Position numbers and translations under genes: made by a program. 64,000 nucleotides of DNA, taken from the NCBI GenBank assembly GCA_039584255.1, contig JBDGYE010000008.1:15076-79075 (forward strand). The letters run 5' to 3'. Of the stretch, positions 1-7,202 are shown piece by piece. Positions within the stretch are counted from its first letter, which is position 1, and each line of letters opens with the position of its first letter. This stretch comes from JBDGYE01 sp039584255 (lineage in GTDB: Bacteria > Gemmatimonadota > Gemmatimonadetes > Palauibacterales > Palauibacteraceae). The notes under the pieces were generated by a model. That model worked only from the letters and a program-made list of their open reading frames with translations. It did no database searches and had not been told where the DNA came from.

Positions 1-33
1 GCTGGTGATCCTTCTTCGCCGCTGCCGTCTCAT
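1..33 (-). CDS. Start of a division gene downstream of ftsL, probably ftsI (partial)
   Basis: Only the first 11 codons lie in the window. They read ATG then a very basic stretch (MRRQRRRRITS) that runs off the left edge. A GGGGGGAG ribosome-binding site lies 9 bases before the ATG, and the start is 22 bases after the ftsL stop. In the conserved division cluster the gene after ftsL is the transpeptidase FtsI, whose short basic cytoplasmic tail would fit. The assignment rests on position alone. Any other basic N-terminus is possible. Confidence 0.5.
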   Translation of the reverse strand, partial: MRRQRRRRITS

Positions 34-55
34 AGGTATCCGCTCCCCCCGCTGA

Positions 56-385
56 TCACGGAGTCACGTCCGGCAGGTGCACGATCTCCTCGTCTCTCGG
101 GCTGCGAAGGCCCAGTCTTGCCGCCTCGACCAGTATCCTCTCCCTCGAGCTGAGAGAGTCGACGCGAATCAGCTCCTCGGCCAGCTGCGTCCGGAGGACC
201 AGCTCCTCGCGCTCCAGCTCGGACAGCGACTCGGCCAGGCGCCTCCCCTCGGCCGTGCGCCGCACCGAGACGGCCATCGACGCGACCAGGACCAGGCCGG
301 AGCCCAGTAGCAGGGCCCGGCGCCGACGATCTCCCACCCTGGAACGGCGACGACTCGATCGGCCCCGCTTTCGCTGCCTCTTCAC
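56..385 (-). CDS. ftsL: Cell division protein FtsL
   Basis: This is a 109-residue bitopic membrane protein of the divisome, expected to pair with FtsB and FtsQ and to activate FtsWI. It has a very basic cytoplasmic N-terminus (residues 1-23), one membrane segment (about 24-42) and a charged heptad-like region (about 44-78) typical of the FtsL coiled coil. I chose the GTG at 385 because a GGGAG site lies 5 bases upstream and the start overlaps the rsmH stop as GTGA. A GTG at 397 is also in frame and would add four residues. FtsL sequences diverge strongly, so the call leans on topology and on the mraZ-rsmH-ftsL order. Confidence 0.82.
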   Translation of the reverse strand: MKRQRKRGRSSRRRSRVGDRRRRALLLGSGLVLVASMAVSVRRTAEGRRLAESLSELEREELVLRTQLAEELIRVDSLSSRERILVEAARLGLRSPRDEEIVHLPDVTP

Positions 386-1350
386 TGGCTCTCCCACGCC
401 CGCAGCCGGGCGCTACGTGACCTCGGATTAGCCGACACCTCATCCGGGGTCGGCCTCACCGGCTTCTTTGTCAGCAGCCTGCCCAGGGGACGCCCGCGGC
501 AGGCGCACATCGGGAGCTCGGGTGGACAGACACAGCTCCGGCTCCACTCCCGCAACGTCAGCTTCGCGATCCGGTCCTCCAGGGAGTGGTATGAGATGAC
601 AACCAACCGCCCCCCGGAGCACAAATGCCCCCTGATCCCCTCCAGCCCCTCCTGGAGGGCTTCGAGCTCCTCGTTGACAGCGATCCGAACGGCCTGGAAG
701 AGGCGGGCCTTGTCTCCCGACCGAAGCCTCGAGCCGAGCACGGCCGTGCAGGCAGCCATGAGGTCATCGGCCATCTGCATCGGGGCCCGGCTTCGGCGGC
801 GGACGATCTCCCTGGCCAGAGCCCGCCATCTGCGCTCTTCGCCGTACTCGCGGAAGATCCGCCCCAGTTCAGCCTCGGACGCCGTGTTCAACAGGTCGGC
901 CGCGGTCCTCCATCCGCCGGTTGTCCCGCCCATCCGCATATTCAACGGTGTGCCCCGACGGAAGGAGAACCCGCGTGCCGTAGTGTCGATCTGGTGTGAC
1001 GACACCCCGAGATCCAGGAGCGCGCCTGCCAGATCTATTCCCCTCGATTCCGCGACCAGCAGCCCGGTCGCGTCTCGGTAGTCACCCTCCAGGACCCGCG
1101 CTCGCTCTCCATATGGAGAGAGCCTGACCCGGGCGGCGGCCACGGCCTCCGGATCTCGATCGATACCGATCAACTGCACATGCGAGCTCGCCGCCAGCAG
1201 CCGTTCCGCATGTCCGCCACCCCCCACGGTGGCGTCGAGATAGAGGCCCCCGCGTTCCGGCTCCAGGAAGGAGAGCACCTGCGCTGCGAGTACCGGCTCG
1301 TGCTCGAAGCTCTCCCTCGTCACGTGTCTCGACGGAGACGGTGCCTGCAC
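382..1350 (-). CDS. rsmH: 16S rRNA (cytosine-1402 N4) methyltransferase RsmH (MraW)
   Basis: RsmH methylates N4 of C1402 in the decoding centre of 16S rRNA using S-adenosylmethionine. The 322-residue protein is of normal family length. It opens with the typical HEPVLAAQVLSFL segment and has the SAM-binding glycine loop VGGGGH near residues 42-47. It also has the DLGVSSHQID segment, and near the C-terminus the family stretch SYHSLEDRIAK. Translation starts at a GTG. The gene lies 17 bases after the mraZ stop and overlaps ftsL, so the division cluster is one transcript. The C-terminal KKPVRPTPDEVSANPRSRSA block is also characteristic. Confidence 0.96.
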   Translation of the reverse strand: MQAPSPSRHVTRESFEHEPVLAAQVLSFLEPERGGLYLDATVGGGGHAERLLAASSHVQLIGIDRDPEAVAAARVRLSPYGERARVLEGDYRDATGLLVAESRGIDLAGALLDLGVSSHQIDTTARGFSFRRGTPLNMRMGGTTGGWRTAADLLNTASEAELGRIFREYGEERRWRALAREIVRRRSRAPMQMADDLMAACTAVLGSRLRSGDKARLFQAVRIAVNEELEALQEGLEGIRGHLCSGGRLVVISYHSLEDRIAKLTLREWSRSCVCPPELPMCACRGRPLGRLLTKKPVRPTPDEVSANPRSRSARLRAWESQ

Positions 1351-1367
1351 CGTCCCGCTCGCTGACG

Positions 1368-1799
1368 TCAGGCGAAGATTCCGGCGGCGATGTCGTCGTC
1401 GCCGTTAGCTCCCCGGTCGACCGCCTCTCTGAAGCGGTCGGGATTCCAGATCTCGATCTTGTCTATCGCTCCTACGAGCTGCGCCTCGTTCTGGATGCCG
1501 ACTCTCTCACGCAATCGATCGGGAATCAGGATGCGTCCCTGTTTGTCAGGTGCTACCTCCTGGGCGTTGGCCGTCACCCTCAACAGGAAGTGCCGCTTTC
1601 GGGGTGCCCGCTTGGCCAGCTCCCTCAACCGTCGCTGCACTTCTTCCCAGGCATCGGACGGGTAAAGGGTGAGGGCGTCGGCGTGATACTGGATGAGAAT
1701 GAAGGACGAACCCTCTGCGCCCCGGCGAAAAGCCGCCGGAAGCGTAACCCGCCCCTTCTCGTCCACCTGGTACAGGTAGCTGCCGAGATAGCCGCCCAA
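1368..1799 (-). CDS. mraZ: Transcriptional regulator MraZ
   Basis: MraZ is the first gene of the division cluster and represses its own operon through DNA repeats upstream. The 143-residue protein contains two SpoVT/AbrB-like halves. The first holds YQVDEKGRVTLPAAFR and the second holds PDKQGRILIPDRLRE, the paired DxxGRxxxP signatures of the family. The start is a TTG at 1799, inferred because the family begins just before this first motif and no closer start exists. There is no good ribosome-binding site. The upstream region carries four G-rich repeats at 10-base spacing, described separately, matching the expected self-regulation. Confidence 0.94.
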   Translation of the reverse strand: MGGYLGSYLYQVDEKGRVTLPAAFRRGAEGSSFILIQYHADALTLYPSDAWEEVQRRLRELAKRAPRKRHFLLRVTANAQEVAPDKQGRILIPDRLRERVGIQNEAQLVGAIDKIEIWNPDRFREAVDRGANGDDDIAAGIFA

Positions 1800-1830
1800 A
1801 TCGCACCGTTATTAGGCAGGTGTGAGAAAT

Positions 1831-1893
1831 CCCCACAGTTTCCCACGTTTCCCCACTGGACCCCATTTTATCTCTCACCTTCTCCCCACGCAA
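1831..1893 (-). promoter_or_regulatory. mraZ operon promoter with MraZ-type repeat operator
   Basis: On the minus strand a -35 box TTGCGT (1888-1893), 17 bases, and a -10 box TAAAAT (1865-1870) form a sigma70-like promoter. From the last base of the -10 box onward four G-rich motifs follow at an exact 10-base period: TGGGG, GTGGGG, GTGGGA and GTGGGG (starting at 1865, 1856, 1846 and 1836 on the minus strand). MraZ proteins of other bacteria bind TGGGN repeats spaced by five bases, so this is very probably the autoregulatory operator covering the transcription start. Confidence 0.75.
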
Positions 1894-1921
1894 CCCCTTC
1901 TCTCCCTGCCCCGCAGCAGGG

Positions 1922-1968
1922 GCAAAAAAAACAAACGGCCCGGAGGGACTCGAAGTCCCACCGGGCCG
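1922..1968 (-). terminator. Rho-independent terminator of the TPR gene
   Basis: On the minus strand a long GC-rich hairpin with outer arms GGCCCGG and CCGGGCC (1961-1967 and 1937-1943) and an inner arm GGGACT/AGTCCC is followed by a T-rich run TTTGTTTTTTTT (1924-1935). It sits about 65 bases after the TPR stop and before the mraZ promoter, so it insulates the division operon from upstream transcription. Confidence 0.85.
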
Positions 1969-2034
1969 AGTGGTCGGCCGGCGCTGACCGGCGGAGGTCG
2001 GGCGGACAGCCCGAACCGCCGGCCGGGTGGCCGA

Positions 2035-3801
2035 TCAGCCGCCGCAGTTCTTCCGGATGATCTGCTCCTGACGATAGATGTACACGTCGGTGCTCTCCCG
2101 GATCTGCGCCTGGCTCTGGGGCTGCTCACTGCCCGCACGGTCCAGGTTGGGAGGCACCTGCTGGAACTTCCGGAGGGCCCGCTGGGCCGGCTGGCAGGCC
2201 TCGCTGGCCTCGTTGGCCGAGTCGATCTGGACACCCTGCTGGTAGTAGCCGTACGCCGTGAAGAAGTACAGCTGGTCGCGTACGCGGCCGGTCTGCGAGA
2301 ACTCAGTTCCGACCCTGAACATGGCCAGGGCCTGCTCGTACTGGCCGCTCTTGAAGAAGTCGTTGTAGCCTCTGGCCAGTAGCTGTCCGGCCACCATGTC
2401 GGCGTCGGCCCCGCCGTCTACCGCCGTGCGAAGATCGGCGATGGCGCCGGCCGAGTCGCCGGCGCGCAGCTTGAAGAAGCCCCTTCGCAGGTAAGCCTGC
2501 TCGTACGCGGGGTCCAGCTGCAGAGTGCGGTCAATCGCGGCCACGGCGTCATCGAAGCGCTCCATGCGGCCGTAGACGTCGGCGCGTATCGACCACAGGC
2601 TTGCATCGTCCGGCATCAGGGCCTGAGCGCGATCCGCGAAGTCGAGGGCGGCGTCGAAGTCGCCGAGCTCCAGGTTGGCCGCGACAACGTTCCTCAGGAT
2701 CTCCGGGTTTATCTCGTCACCCTTGAGCTCCAGCACCTTGTTGTACGCGTGCACGGCCAGCCGGACGGAGGCCTCGTCGCTGATGGACGCCTCCTCGCCG
2801 GACGCCGGATCCGTGCTTTCGGTCGTTCCCTTCCGCAGAGCCACGTTGCCCAGGAACTCCCACAGGTCGGCGTTCGTAGAATCGATGGCGAGGCCGTCCT
2901 GCAACAGGGCGATCGCCTGTTCCTCGCCGCCGGCCTGCGCCAGTTCGAAAGACACGTTGAGGCGCACGCTGGAGTCGCCAGGATTGAAGTTGAGATACTC
3001 CCGATACAGCTCCACGGATCGGTCCTTGTTTCCGAGCTTCAGCTCCGTGAAGGCCAGCGACTGGAGTGCATTGACCTCCGCCGGGTTGTTCTCGATGACC
3101 ACGGCCAGGTCTTCCTTCGCCGCCTCCCAGCTCTCCATGCCCATGTGGACCCGGCCCCGCAGGTACCGACCCGTCATGCTTCCCGGATTGAACTCGATAG
3201 CATCGTCACAGTTCCGCAGAGCGTCCTCGTACTGCTCGGCCGCCAGGTAGTCCTGGCAGAAGAGGACGGACCTCTGGTAGTCCACCTGGCTCTCGAAGGC
3301 CGATACGATTACCCCGGCCGTCTCTCGAACCTGGTCGCCGCCGTCGCCGGCCACCGTGAACTCCGGCACCGCCAGCTCGTCACCGGTCTTCGAATCGACG
3401 AACACGACGTTAACCGTGTTCACGCCGCCGCCGGGCTCGACCGTGCCCCACATGACGACGTCCGCATTCATGCGGCCGGCCAGCTGCCGCCACTGGATGA
3501 GCCCCAGATCCTCCTCCTTCAGCTTCAGGCGCTTCAGCTCGTCCCGCACCTGCTTGGATTCAAGGGCGGTGAGCGTCGGGAACTCCTCCAGTTGCTCCTG
3601 GACCTCCTCGGCGACCTTCTTGCCGAAGTCCCCCTTTACCCCCTCGCCCGTCTTGAGGGGAGCGACGAGGACCATCGCCCGTCCGCCGCTGCCGCCGTTT
3701 CCCTCTTGGGCCAGGGCGTGCCCGGCCTTCGCGCAAACGACGGTCGTCGCCGTCATCAGGCTCAGCGCGAGCCCTCCTATCGACCTCACAGCTCGGTTCA
3801 T
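2035..3801 (-). CDS. Exported TPR-repeat protein with an N-terminal TolB/CsgG-like module
   Basis: A 588-residue secreted protein. The ATG at 3801 is preferred over an upstream TTG because GAGG lies 8 bases before it. Residues 1-32 form a signal peptide ending in ALA-Q. Residues about 40-180 resemble the alpha/beta module seen before TPRs in other envelope proteins, with VLVAPLKTGEG and ADVVMWGTVEPGG. From about residue 190 there are many degenerate 34-residue tetratricopeptide repeats, for example EQYEDALRNCDDAIEFNPGS, pointing to a periplasmic scaffold. It stands alone with its own terminator. The precise role is unknown. Confidence 0.8.
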   Translation of the reverse strand: MNRAVRSIGGLALSLMTATTVVCAKAGHALAQEGNGGSGGRAMVLVAPLKTGEGVKGDFGKKVAEEVQEQLEEFPTLTALESKQVRDELKRLKLKEEDLGLIQWRQLAGRMNADVVMWGTVEPGGGVNTVNVVFVDSKTGDELAVPEFTVAGDGGDQVRETAGVIVSAFESQVDYQRSVLFCQDYLAAEQYEDALRNCDDAIEFNPGSMTGRYLRGRVHMGMESWEAAKEDLAVVIENNPAEVNALQSLAFTELKLGNKDRSVELYREYLNFNPGDSSVRLNVSFELAQAGGEEQAIALLQDGLAIDSTNADLWEFLGNVALRKGTTESTDPASGEEASISDEASVRLAVHAYNKVLELKGDEINPEILRNVVAANLELGDFDAALDFADRAQALMPDDASLWSIRADVYGRMERFDDAVAAIDRTLQLDPAYEQAYLRRGFFKLRAGDSAGAIADLRTAVDGGADADMVAGQLLARGYNDFFKSGQYEQALAMFRVGTEFSQTGRVRDQLYFFTAYGYYQQGVQIDSANEASEACQPAQRALRKFQQVPPNLDRAGSEQPQSQAQIRESTDVYIYRQEQIIRKNCGG

Positions 3802-3937
3802 CCTACGTTCCTCGTCTTTCAAGCCTCATCGGCGAGGGTACCCCCACCTTCCGCACTTCGCTTGGACACTCTGAAAGCGATGATTGTTCCGACGAGGCCG
3901 GGCGTTCCGCCGCCTTCAGGAGTGCGCTCGCGTACAT

Positions 3938-4012
3938 GGGCGAAGCTGGATTCGAACCAGCGACCTCCTGCTTGTAAGGCAGGCGCTCTAGGCCATGCTG
4001 AGCTATTCGCCC
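3938..4012 (-). tRNA. tRNA-Val (anticodon TAC)
   Basis: A complete 75-base cloverleaf on the minus strand. The acceptor arms GGGCGAA and TTCGCCC pair perfectly. The D arm is GCTC/GAGC, the anticodon stem CCTGC/GCAGG encloses CTTACAA (anticodon TAC, reading GTA), and the T arm GCTGG-TTCGAAT-CCAGC is canonical. CCA is not encoded. The 5' end overlaps the stop codon of the preceding small membrane-protein gene, so both must come from one transcript, probably from the promoter at 4267-4295. Confidence 0.97.
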
Positions 4013-4260
4013 TCGTGCCTCTCACCCCGTTCCCCTCCGCGTTCGCGGAAGCCCAGCAACAGTCCGACAGGGATCAGGACGACGTAGCCCGCGACCAGGA
4101 GCACGGGAGCCGCCACGACCGAGCCGCGGTCCAGCAGCACATAGCCAAACAAAATGACCACGACCCCGGCAATGAGGACCAGGAAATTGGGGCTCCTCAT
4201 GCCGAACAGTCGTGGACTCTCCTCGCCAGCTCCGGTCTGTCGTGAGCGGCTAGTATCCAT
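4003..4260 (-). CDS. Small two-helix membrane protein of unknown function
   Basis: An 85-residue protein with a polar N-terminus (residues 1-24), two hydrophobic helices (about 26-43 and 47-67) separated by a short DRGS turn, and a charged tail rich in R, G and E. It resembles small two-transmembrane proteins of unknown function, and I do not recognise a named family with confidence. The ATG at 4260 has no ribosome-binding site, but a promoter -10 box ends six bases before it, so the mRNA is probably leaderless. The TAG stop lies inside the first ten bases of tRNA-Val. Confidence 0.72.
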   Translation of the reverse strand: MDTSRSRQTGAGEESPRLFGMRSPNFLVLIAGVVVILFGYVLLDRGSVVAAPVLLVAGYVVLIPVGLLLGFRERGGERGERHEGE

Positions 4261-4266
4261 CGGCCA

Positions 4267-4295
4267 AGGATATTCCCCCGTCGGGGCTCAGTCAA
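4267..4295 (-). promoter_or_regulatory. Promoter of the small membrane protein and tRNA-Val, leaderless type
   Basis: On the minus strand TTGACT (4290-4295), exactly 17 bases, then TATCCT (4267-4272). Six bases separate the -10 box from the ATG at 4260, which places transcription start at or next to the start codon. It lies in the 27-base gap after the upstream gene. Confidence 0.65.
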
Positions 4296-5301
4296 CTTCT
4301 TCTACGCCTCTTTCTTCGGCCTCGTCCGCCCGCCGAAGAGCCTCCAGGCGCTTGCGGTCCTGCCTTGCGCGACGGACGGTCACCACGAGGACGAGCACCG
4401 ACACTCCGACCCAGAAGACGGCGGCCCTGGAGATCATGTACAGCCAGCCGTATCGGTCCAGCACGGTACGCTTCCACCGTCTCTCGAGCTGCTCTTCGGT
4501 GACGCCGTAGACTCTGCGCAAAGCCTGATCCAGGGAATCCCGTTCCCGTAGCCGGGTGAACAGGGCTCTGAGTCCCGGCTCTCCTCCCATCGCCGCCAGC
4601 TCGTGCACCACGGTGTACGACAGCAGATAGCCCAGTCGCGCGTCCAGCTCCTGCCTCCGGAAGCGAAGATCCAGGTCCCTGAGCGTGGCCCCTCCCCCGC
4701 GAAAGAAGACCAGACGCAGCTGCCATGCCTCGTCCCAGCTCCAACCGCCGGAGGCATACTGCGCATATCCCTCGGTCAGCCACGCAGGATGGTTGCCGCC
4801 GGTAGCCGCATGCAGTGCCAGGTGGGCTAGCTCGTGGCGGAACACAACGGGGAGTCCCGCGAGACCCTCCATTCCTTCGCCAACCCTCAGCGCCACGCGG
4901 CTCTTGCCAGGCTGGGCGACGCCGGCCACCCAGGGTTCGGGCGTTCGCAGCCCCTCCGGGGGTCCGGATGCGAGGCTTCGCACGATCCAGAGATCCAGCG
5001 TGTCGGGCGCCACGTCGGCGAGGCGACCGATGCCCGGGAAGGGTCTCCAGGCCAAGGAGTCGCGGACCAGCCGCTCCCCGATTCCCTGAAGAGCCTCTTC
5101 CGTGTGGAGGCGCACCGGTAGGCCGCGGCTGTCCTCCTGAGCCTCGGCAGCGGCGGCTCGCGCCCCAAACAGCAGCGCAGCGACGATGGCAACCACCGCT
5201 GTCGTCACGGCGAAGCGGCCGCAGGCCAGGTGCGGCCGCATCCGCAGCGGGTCGCCGCGGAGATCGTCACGGCCGCCCGTCAGCTCGTCTCCCGCGCCCA
5301 C
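4288..5301 (-). CDS. Peptidase MA-like (gluzincin) membrane-anchored protein
   Basis: A 337-residue protein from a GTG at 5301, overlapping the rluD end. An internal ATG at 5241 would give a neater signal peptide or anchor (MRPHLACGRF followed by a hydrophobic stretch) but has no better ribosome-binding site. The zinc metalloprotease motif HELAH is at residues 156-160, and the third ligand Glu is expected in WLTEGYAQY (Glu 177), the arrangement of the peptidase MA family. A second membrane segment lies near residues 288-308, followed by a basic and acidic cytoplasmic tail. Its substrate is unknown. The right edge of the window may carry another protein of this class. Confidence 0.78.
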   Translation of the reverse strand: MGAGDELTGGRDDLRGDPLRMRPHLACGRFAVTTAVVAIVAALLFGARAAAAEAQEDSRGLPVRLHTEEALQGIGERLVRDSLAWRPFPGIGRLADVAPDTLDLWIVRSLASGPPEGLRTPEPWVAGVAQPGKSRVALRVGEGMEGLAGLPVVFRHELAHLALHAATGGNHPAWLTEGYAQYASGGWSWDEAWQLRLVFFRGGGATLRDLDLRFRRQELDARLGYLLSYTVVHELAAMGGEPGLRALFTRLRERDSLDQALRRVYGVTEEQLERRWKRTVLDRYGWLYMISRAAVFWVGVSVLVLVVTVRRARQDRKRLEALRRADEAEERGVEEVD

Positions 5302-6260
5302 TCGACGGCCGCCTGGAGGTCTTCAGGTAGCGGCGAAGAAAACCTGAGCAGCTCGCCGGTGTCCGGGTGGCGGAAGGCCAGGCGGGCCGCGTGCAGAAAC
5401 AGGCGCCCGCAGCGTCTGGCCAACTCCTCCGCCCACCGGCCGCCTGCCCCCACGAGGCCACGCTCCCAACCGGCGGCGTAGAAGGGATCGCCCACGACGG
5501 GGTGCCCGTGGGCCTTGAGGTGGACTCGAATTTGGTGGGTACGTCCCGTCTCCAGCTTGAGGGCCAGAAGGTCAGCTGCGCGCCACCGCTCCAAGCGGCG
5601 TACATGACTCACAGCCCTTCGTCCTCCCTCGACGACGGCCATCCGCTTTCGGTCGGCGGGGTCGCGCGCGATCGGGAGGTCGATCTCCGTTTCGTCATCC
5701 TGCAGATGACCCCAGGCGGCGGCCAGATAGCCTCGCGTGATCCGCCGCCTGGCAAGGTCTGCTGAGAGGTGCCTATGAACCTCGTCGCTGCGGGCGGCGA
5801 CCAGGAGCCCGCTCGTGTCCTTGTCGAGTCGATGGACGATCCCCGGGCGCTGCGGGAGGCCCAGCGAGGAGAGCGAGCCGGCGTGGTGCAGAAGAGCGTT
5901 GACGAGCGTCCCACTGGGGTTGCCCGGCGCCGGATGGACCACCATCCCGGCAGGCTTATCGACCACGATCAGGGCGTCGTCCTCGTACACGACCGACAGC
6001 GGAATGTCTTCCGGCTCCAGCGGCTGCGGAGGAGGTGGGGGCAGAGAGACGTCTATTCGATCGCCCTTGAGCGGGCGGTAGCTCTTCAGGGCCGGACCGT
6101 CGTTGACCCGCACGAGGCCCTGGCTTATGAGCGCCGCAGTCCGGCTTCGGCTCAGACGCAGACGATTGGACAGATAGGTGTCCAGCCGATCGTCGCAATC
6201 CTCCCGGATGTCGAGGCGATGGAACTCAGGCGTCGGCCCGCTCCACGTCATCGTCTTCAC
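5280..6260 (-). CDS. rluD: RluA/RluD-family 23S rRNA pseudouridine synthase
   Basis: A 326-residue enzyme that isomerises uridines in large-subunit rRNA. The N-terminal S4 RNA-binding domain (about residues 20-75, with RLDTYLSNRLRLSRSRTAALI) is followed by the catalytic domain. That domain has the signature GIVHRLDKDTSGLLVAAR, whose Asp is the nucleophile, and the later segment TGRTHQIRVHLKAHGHPVVGD. The GTG at 6260 has a GAGGAG site four bases upstream, and an ATG at 6251 is also possible. The start overlaps lspA by 35 bases, a pairing common in bacteria. RluD versus RluC specificity cannot be fixed from sequence alone. Confidence 0.93.
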   Translation of the reverse strand: MKTMTWSGPTPEFHRLDIREDCDDRLDTYLSNRLRLSRSRTAALISQGLVRVNDGPALKSYRPLKGDRIDVSLPPPPPQPLEPEDIPLSVVYEDDALIVVDKPAGMVVHPAPGNPSGTLVNALLHHAGSLSSLGLPQRPGIVHRLDKDTSGLLVAARSDEVHRHLSADLARRRITRGYLAAAWGHLQDDETEIDLPIARDPADRKRMAVVEGGRRAVSHVRRLERWRAADLLALKLETGRTHQIRVHLKAHGHPVVGDPFYAAGWERGLVGAGGRWAEELARRCGRLFLHAARLAFRHPDTGELLRFSSPLPEDLQAAVEWARETS

Positions 6261-6780
6261 CTTTCTCCTCGAAGTAGAACGATATCAGGAGGAGAATCGC
6301 CCCGCTGCTAACAGCCATGTCGGCCACGTTGAATATCGGCCACCGATGCTGGCCGATTCCCACGTCGATGAAGTCGACCACTCCCTCCGCGTAGCGCAGT
6401 CGATCGATGATGTTGCCGATGGCTCCGCCGGCGACCAGCGCAACGGCGAACAAGCGAACAACGTCGGTGGCCGAAGTAGCACGGTATATGAGGCCCAGGA
6501 CGACGAGGGCCACAAGTGAGAGCACCAGGAAGAAGAGCCGGGAGTGCTCACCCACGTTGATGCCGAATGCCGCGCCTCGGTTGTGGGTGTAGGTCAGCCG
6601 GAGCACGTTGCCCAGCACCAGGCGTATCTCGCCCACCGTGAAGTTCTGTACGACCCACATCTTGGTGACGACGTCGAGGGCAACGACGGCGGCCACGACG
6701 GCCAGGAGCAGCGCGGTCTTGTTGACGCCGGAGCGGGCAGGAGCGACCTGGAGGTGCTCTTCCGGCTCAGCGGGATACAC
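6226..6780 (-). CDS. lspA: Lipoprotein signal peptidase (signal peptidase II)
   Basis: LspA cleaves lipidated prolipoproteins in the inner membrane. From the GTG at 6780 the protein has 184 residues with four membrane helices. The conserved blocks are THNRGAAFGI (66-74), GGAIGNIIDRLRYAEGVVDFID (catalytic Asp 126 in NIIDR) and FNVADMAVSSG (catalytic Asp 154). I chose the GTG because a GAGGAG site precedes it by four bases. The frame stays open upstream to 6864, but that would run far into the DksA-type gene. The start overlaps that gene's stop by 14 bases. Confidence 0.95.
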   Translation of the reverse strand: MYPAEPEEHLQVAPARSGVNKTALLLAVVAAVVALDVVTKMWVVQNFTVGEIRLVLGNVLRLTYTHNRGAAFGINVGEHSRLFFLVLSLVALVVLGLIYRATSATDVVRLFAVALVAGGAIGNIIDRLRYAEGVVDFIDVGIGQHRWPIFNVADMAVSSGAILLLISFYFEEKGEDDDVERADA

Positions 6781-7150
6781 CGGTCTCCTCGCGCTCTTTG
6801 CACTTGATGCAGAGGCGCGTGTGGGGCAGAGCGTCCAGCCGCTCGAAGCCGATCTCATCGCCACACTCCTCGCACGTCCCGAATGTCTTCGGTCTGCGAT
6901 AGAGCCGGCGGAGCGCTTCGTCTATGTGGTAGAGGTAACGGCCTTCCTTGCTCGCGAACAGGAATGCCTTCTCTCGCTCCATGGCGTCGGTTCCCTGGTC
7001 AGCCATATGGAAGCTGTAGGCGGAAAGATCTCCGTCCGAAGCCTGAAGCGAGTTGGAGAACGACTCGTCGTAGTGCCCGAGGTCCTTGAGCGCGCGCTCG
7101 CGCATCTGGAGCAACCGCTCTTCGAAGTGCTTGAGGTCCTTCTTGTTCAT
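6767..7150 (-). CDS. TraR/DksA-family zinc-finger transcription factor
   Basis: A 127-residue protein with an N-terminal helical pair (about residues 1-85) and a four-cysteine zinc finger (Cys 93, 96, 114, 117) in CEECGDEI...LCIKCKE. This is the layout of DksA-like proteins that bind the RNA polymerase secondary channel. The coiled-coil tip lacks the D-x-x-D-A tip of E. coli DksA (here DLSAY and GTDAME occur nearby), so stringent-response function is not certain. The start is the ATG at 7150, with an in-frame GTG just before it. It is followed by lspA and rluD, and this gene-lspA arrangement is common in several phyla. Confidence 0.88.
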   Translation of the reverse strand: MNKKDLKHFEERLLQMRERALKDLGHYDESFSNSLQASDGDLSAYSFHMADQGTDAMEREKAFLFASKEGRYLYHIDEALRRLYRRPKTFGTCEECGDEIGFERLDALPHTRLCIKCKEREETGVSR

Positions 7151-7202
7151 CACTGTTTCCCGAAGTTGCAGATAATCGTCTATACTTCGCGTTCCGGAAG
7201 GC

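Noticed and set aside
2749..4245. Long plus-strand open frame opposite the TPR gene
   Set aside because: Antisense shadow of a well-supported TPR protein and of tRNA-Val. High GC keeps the opposite frame open and no domain is recognisable.
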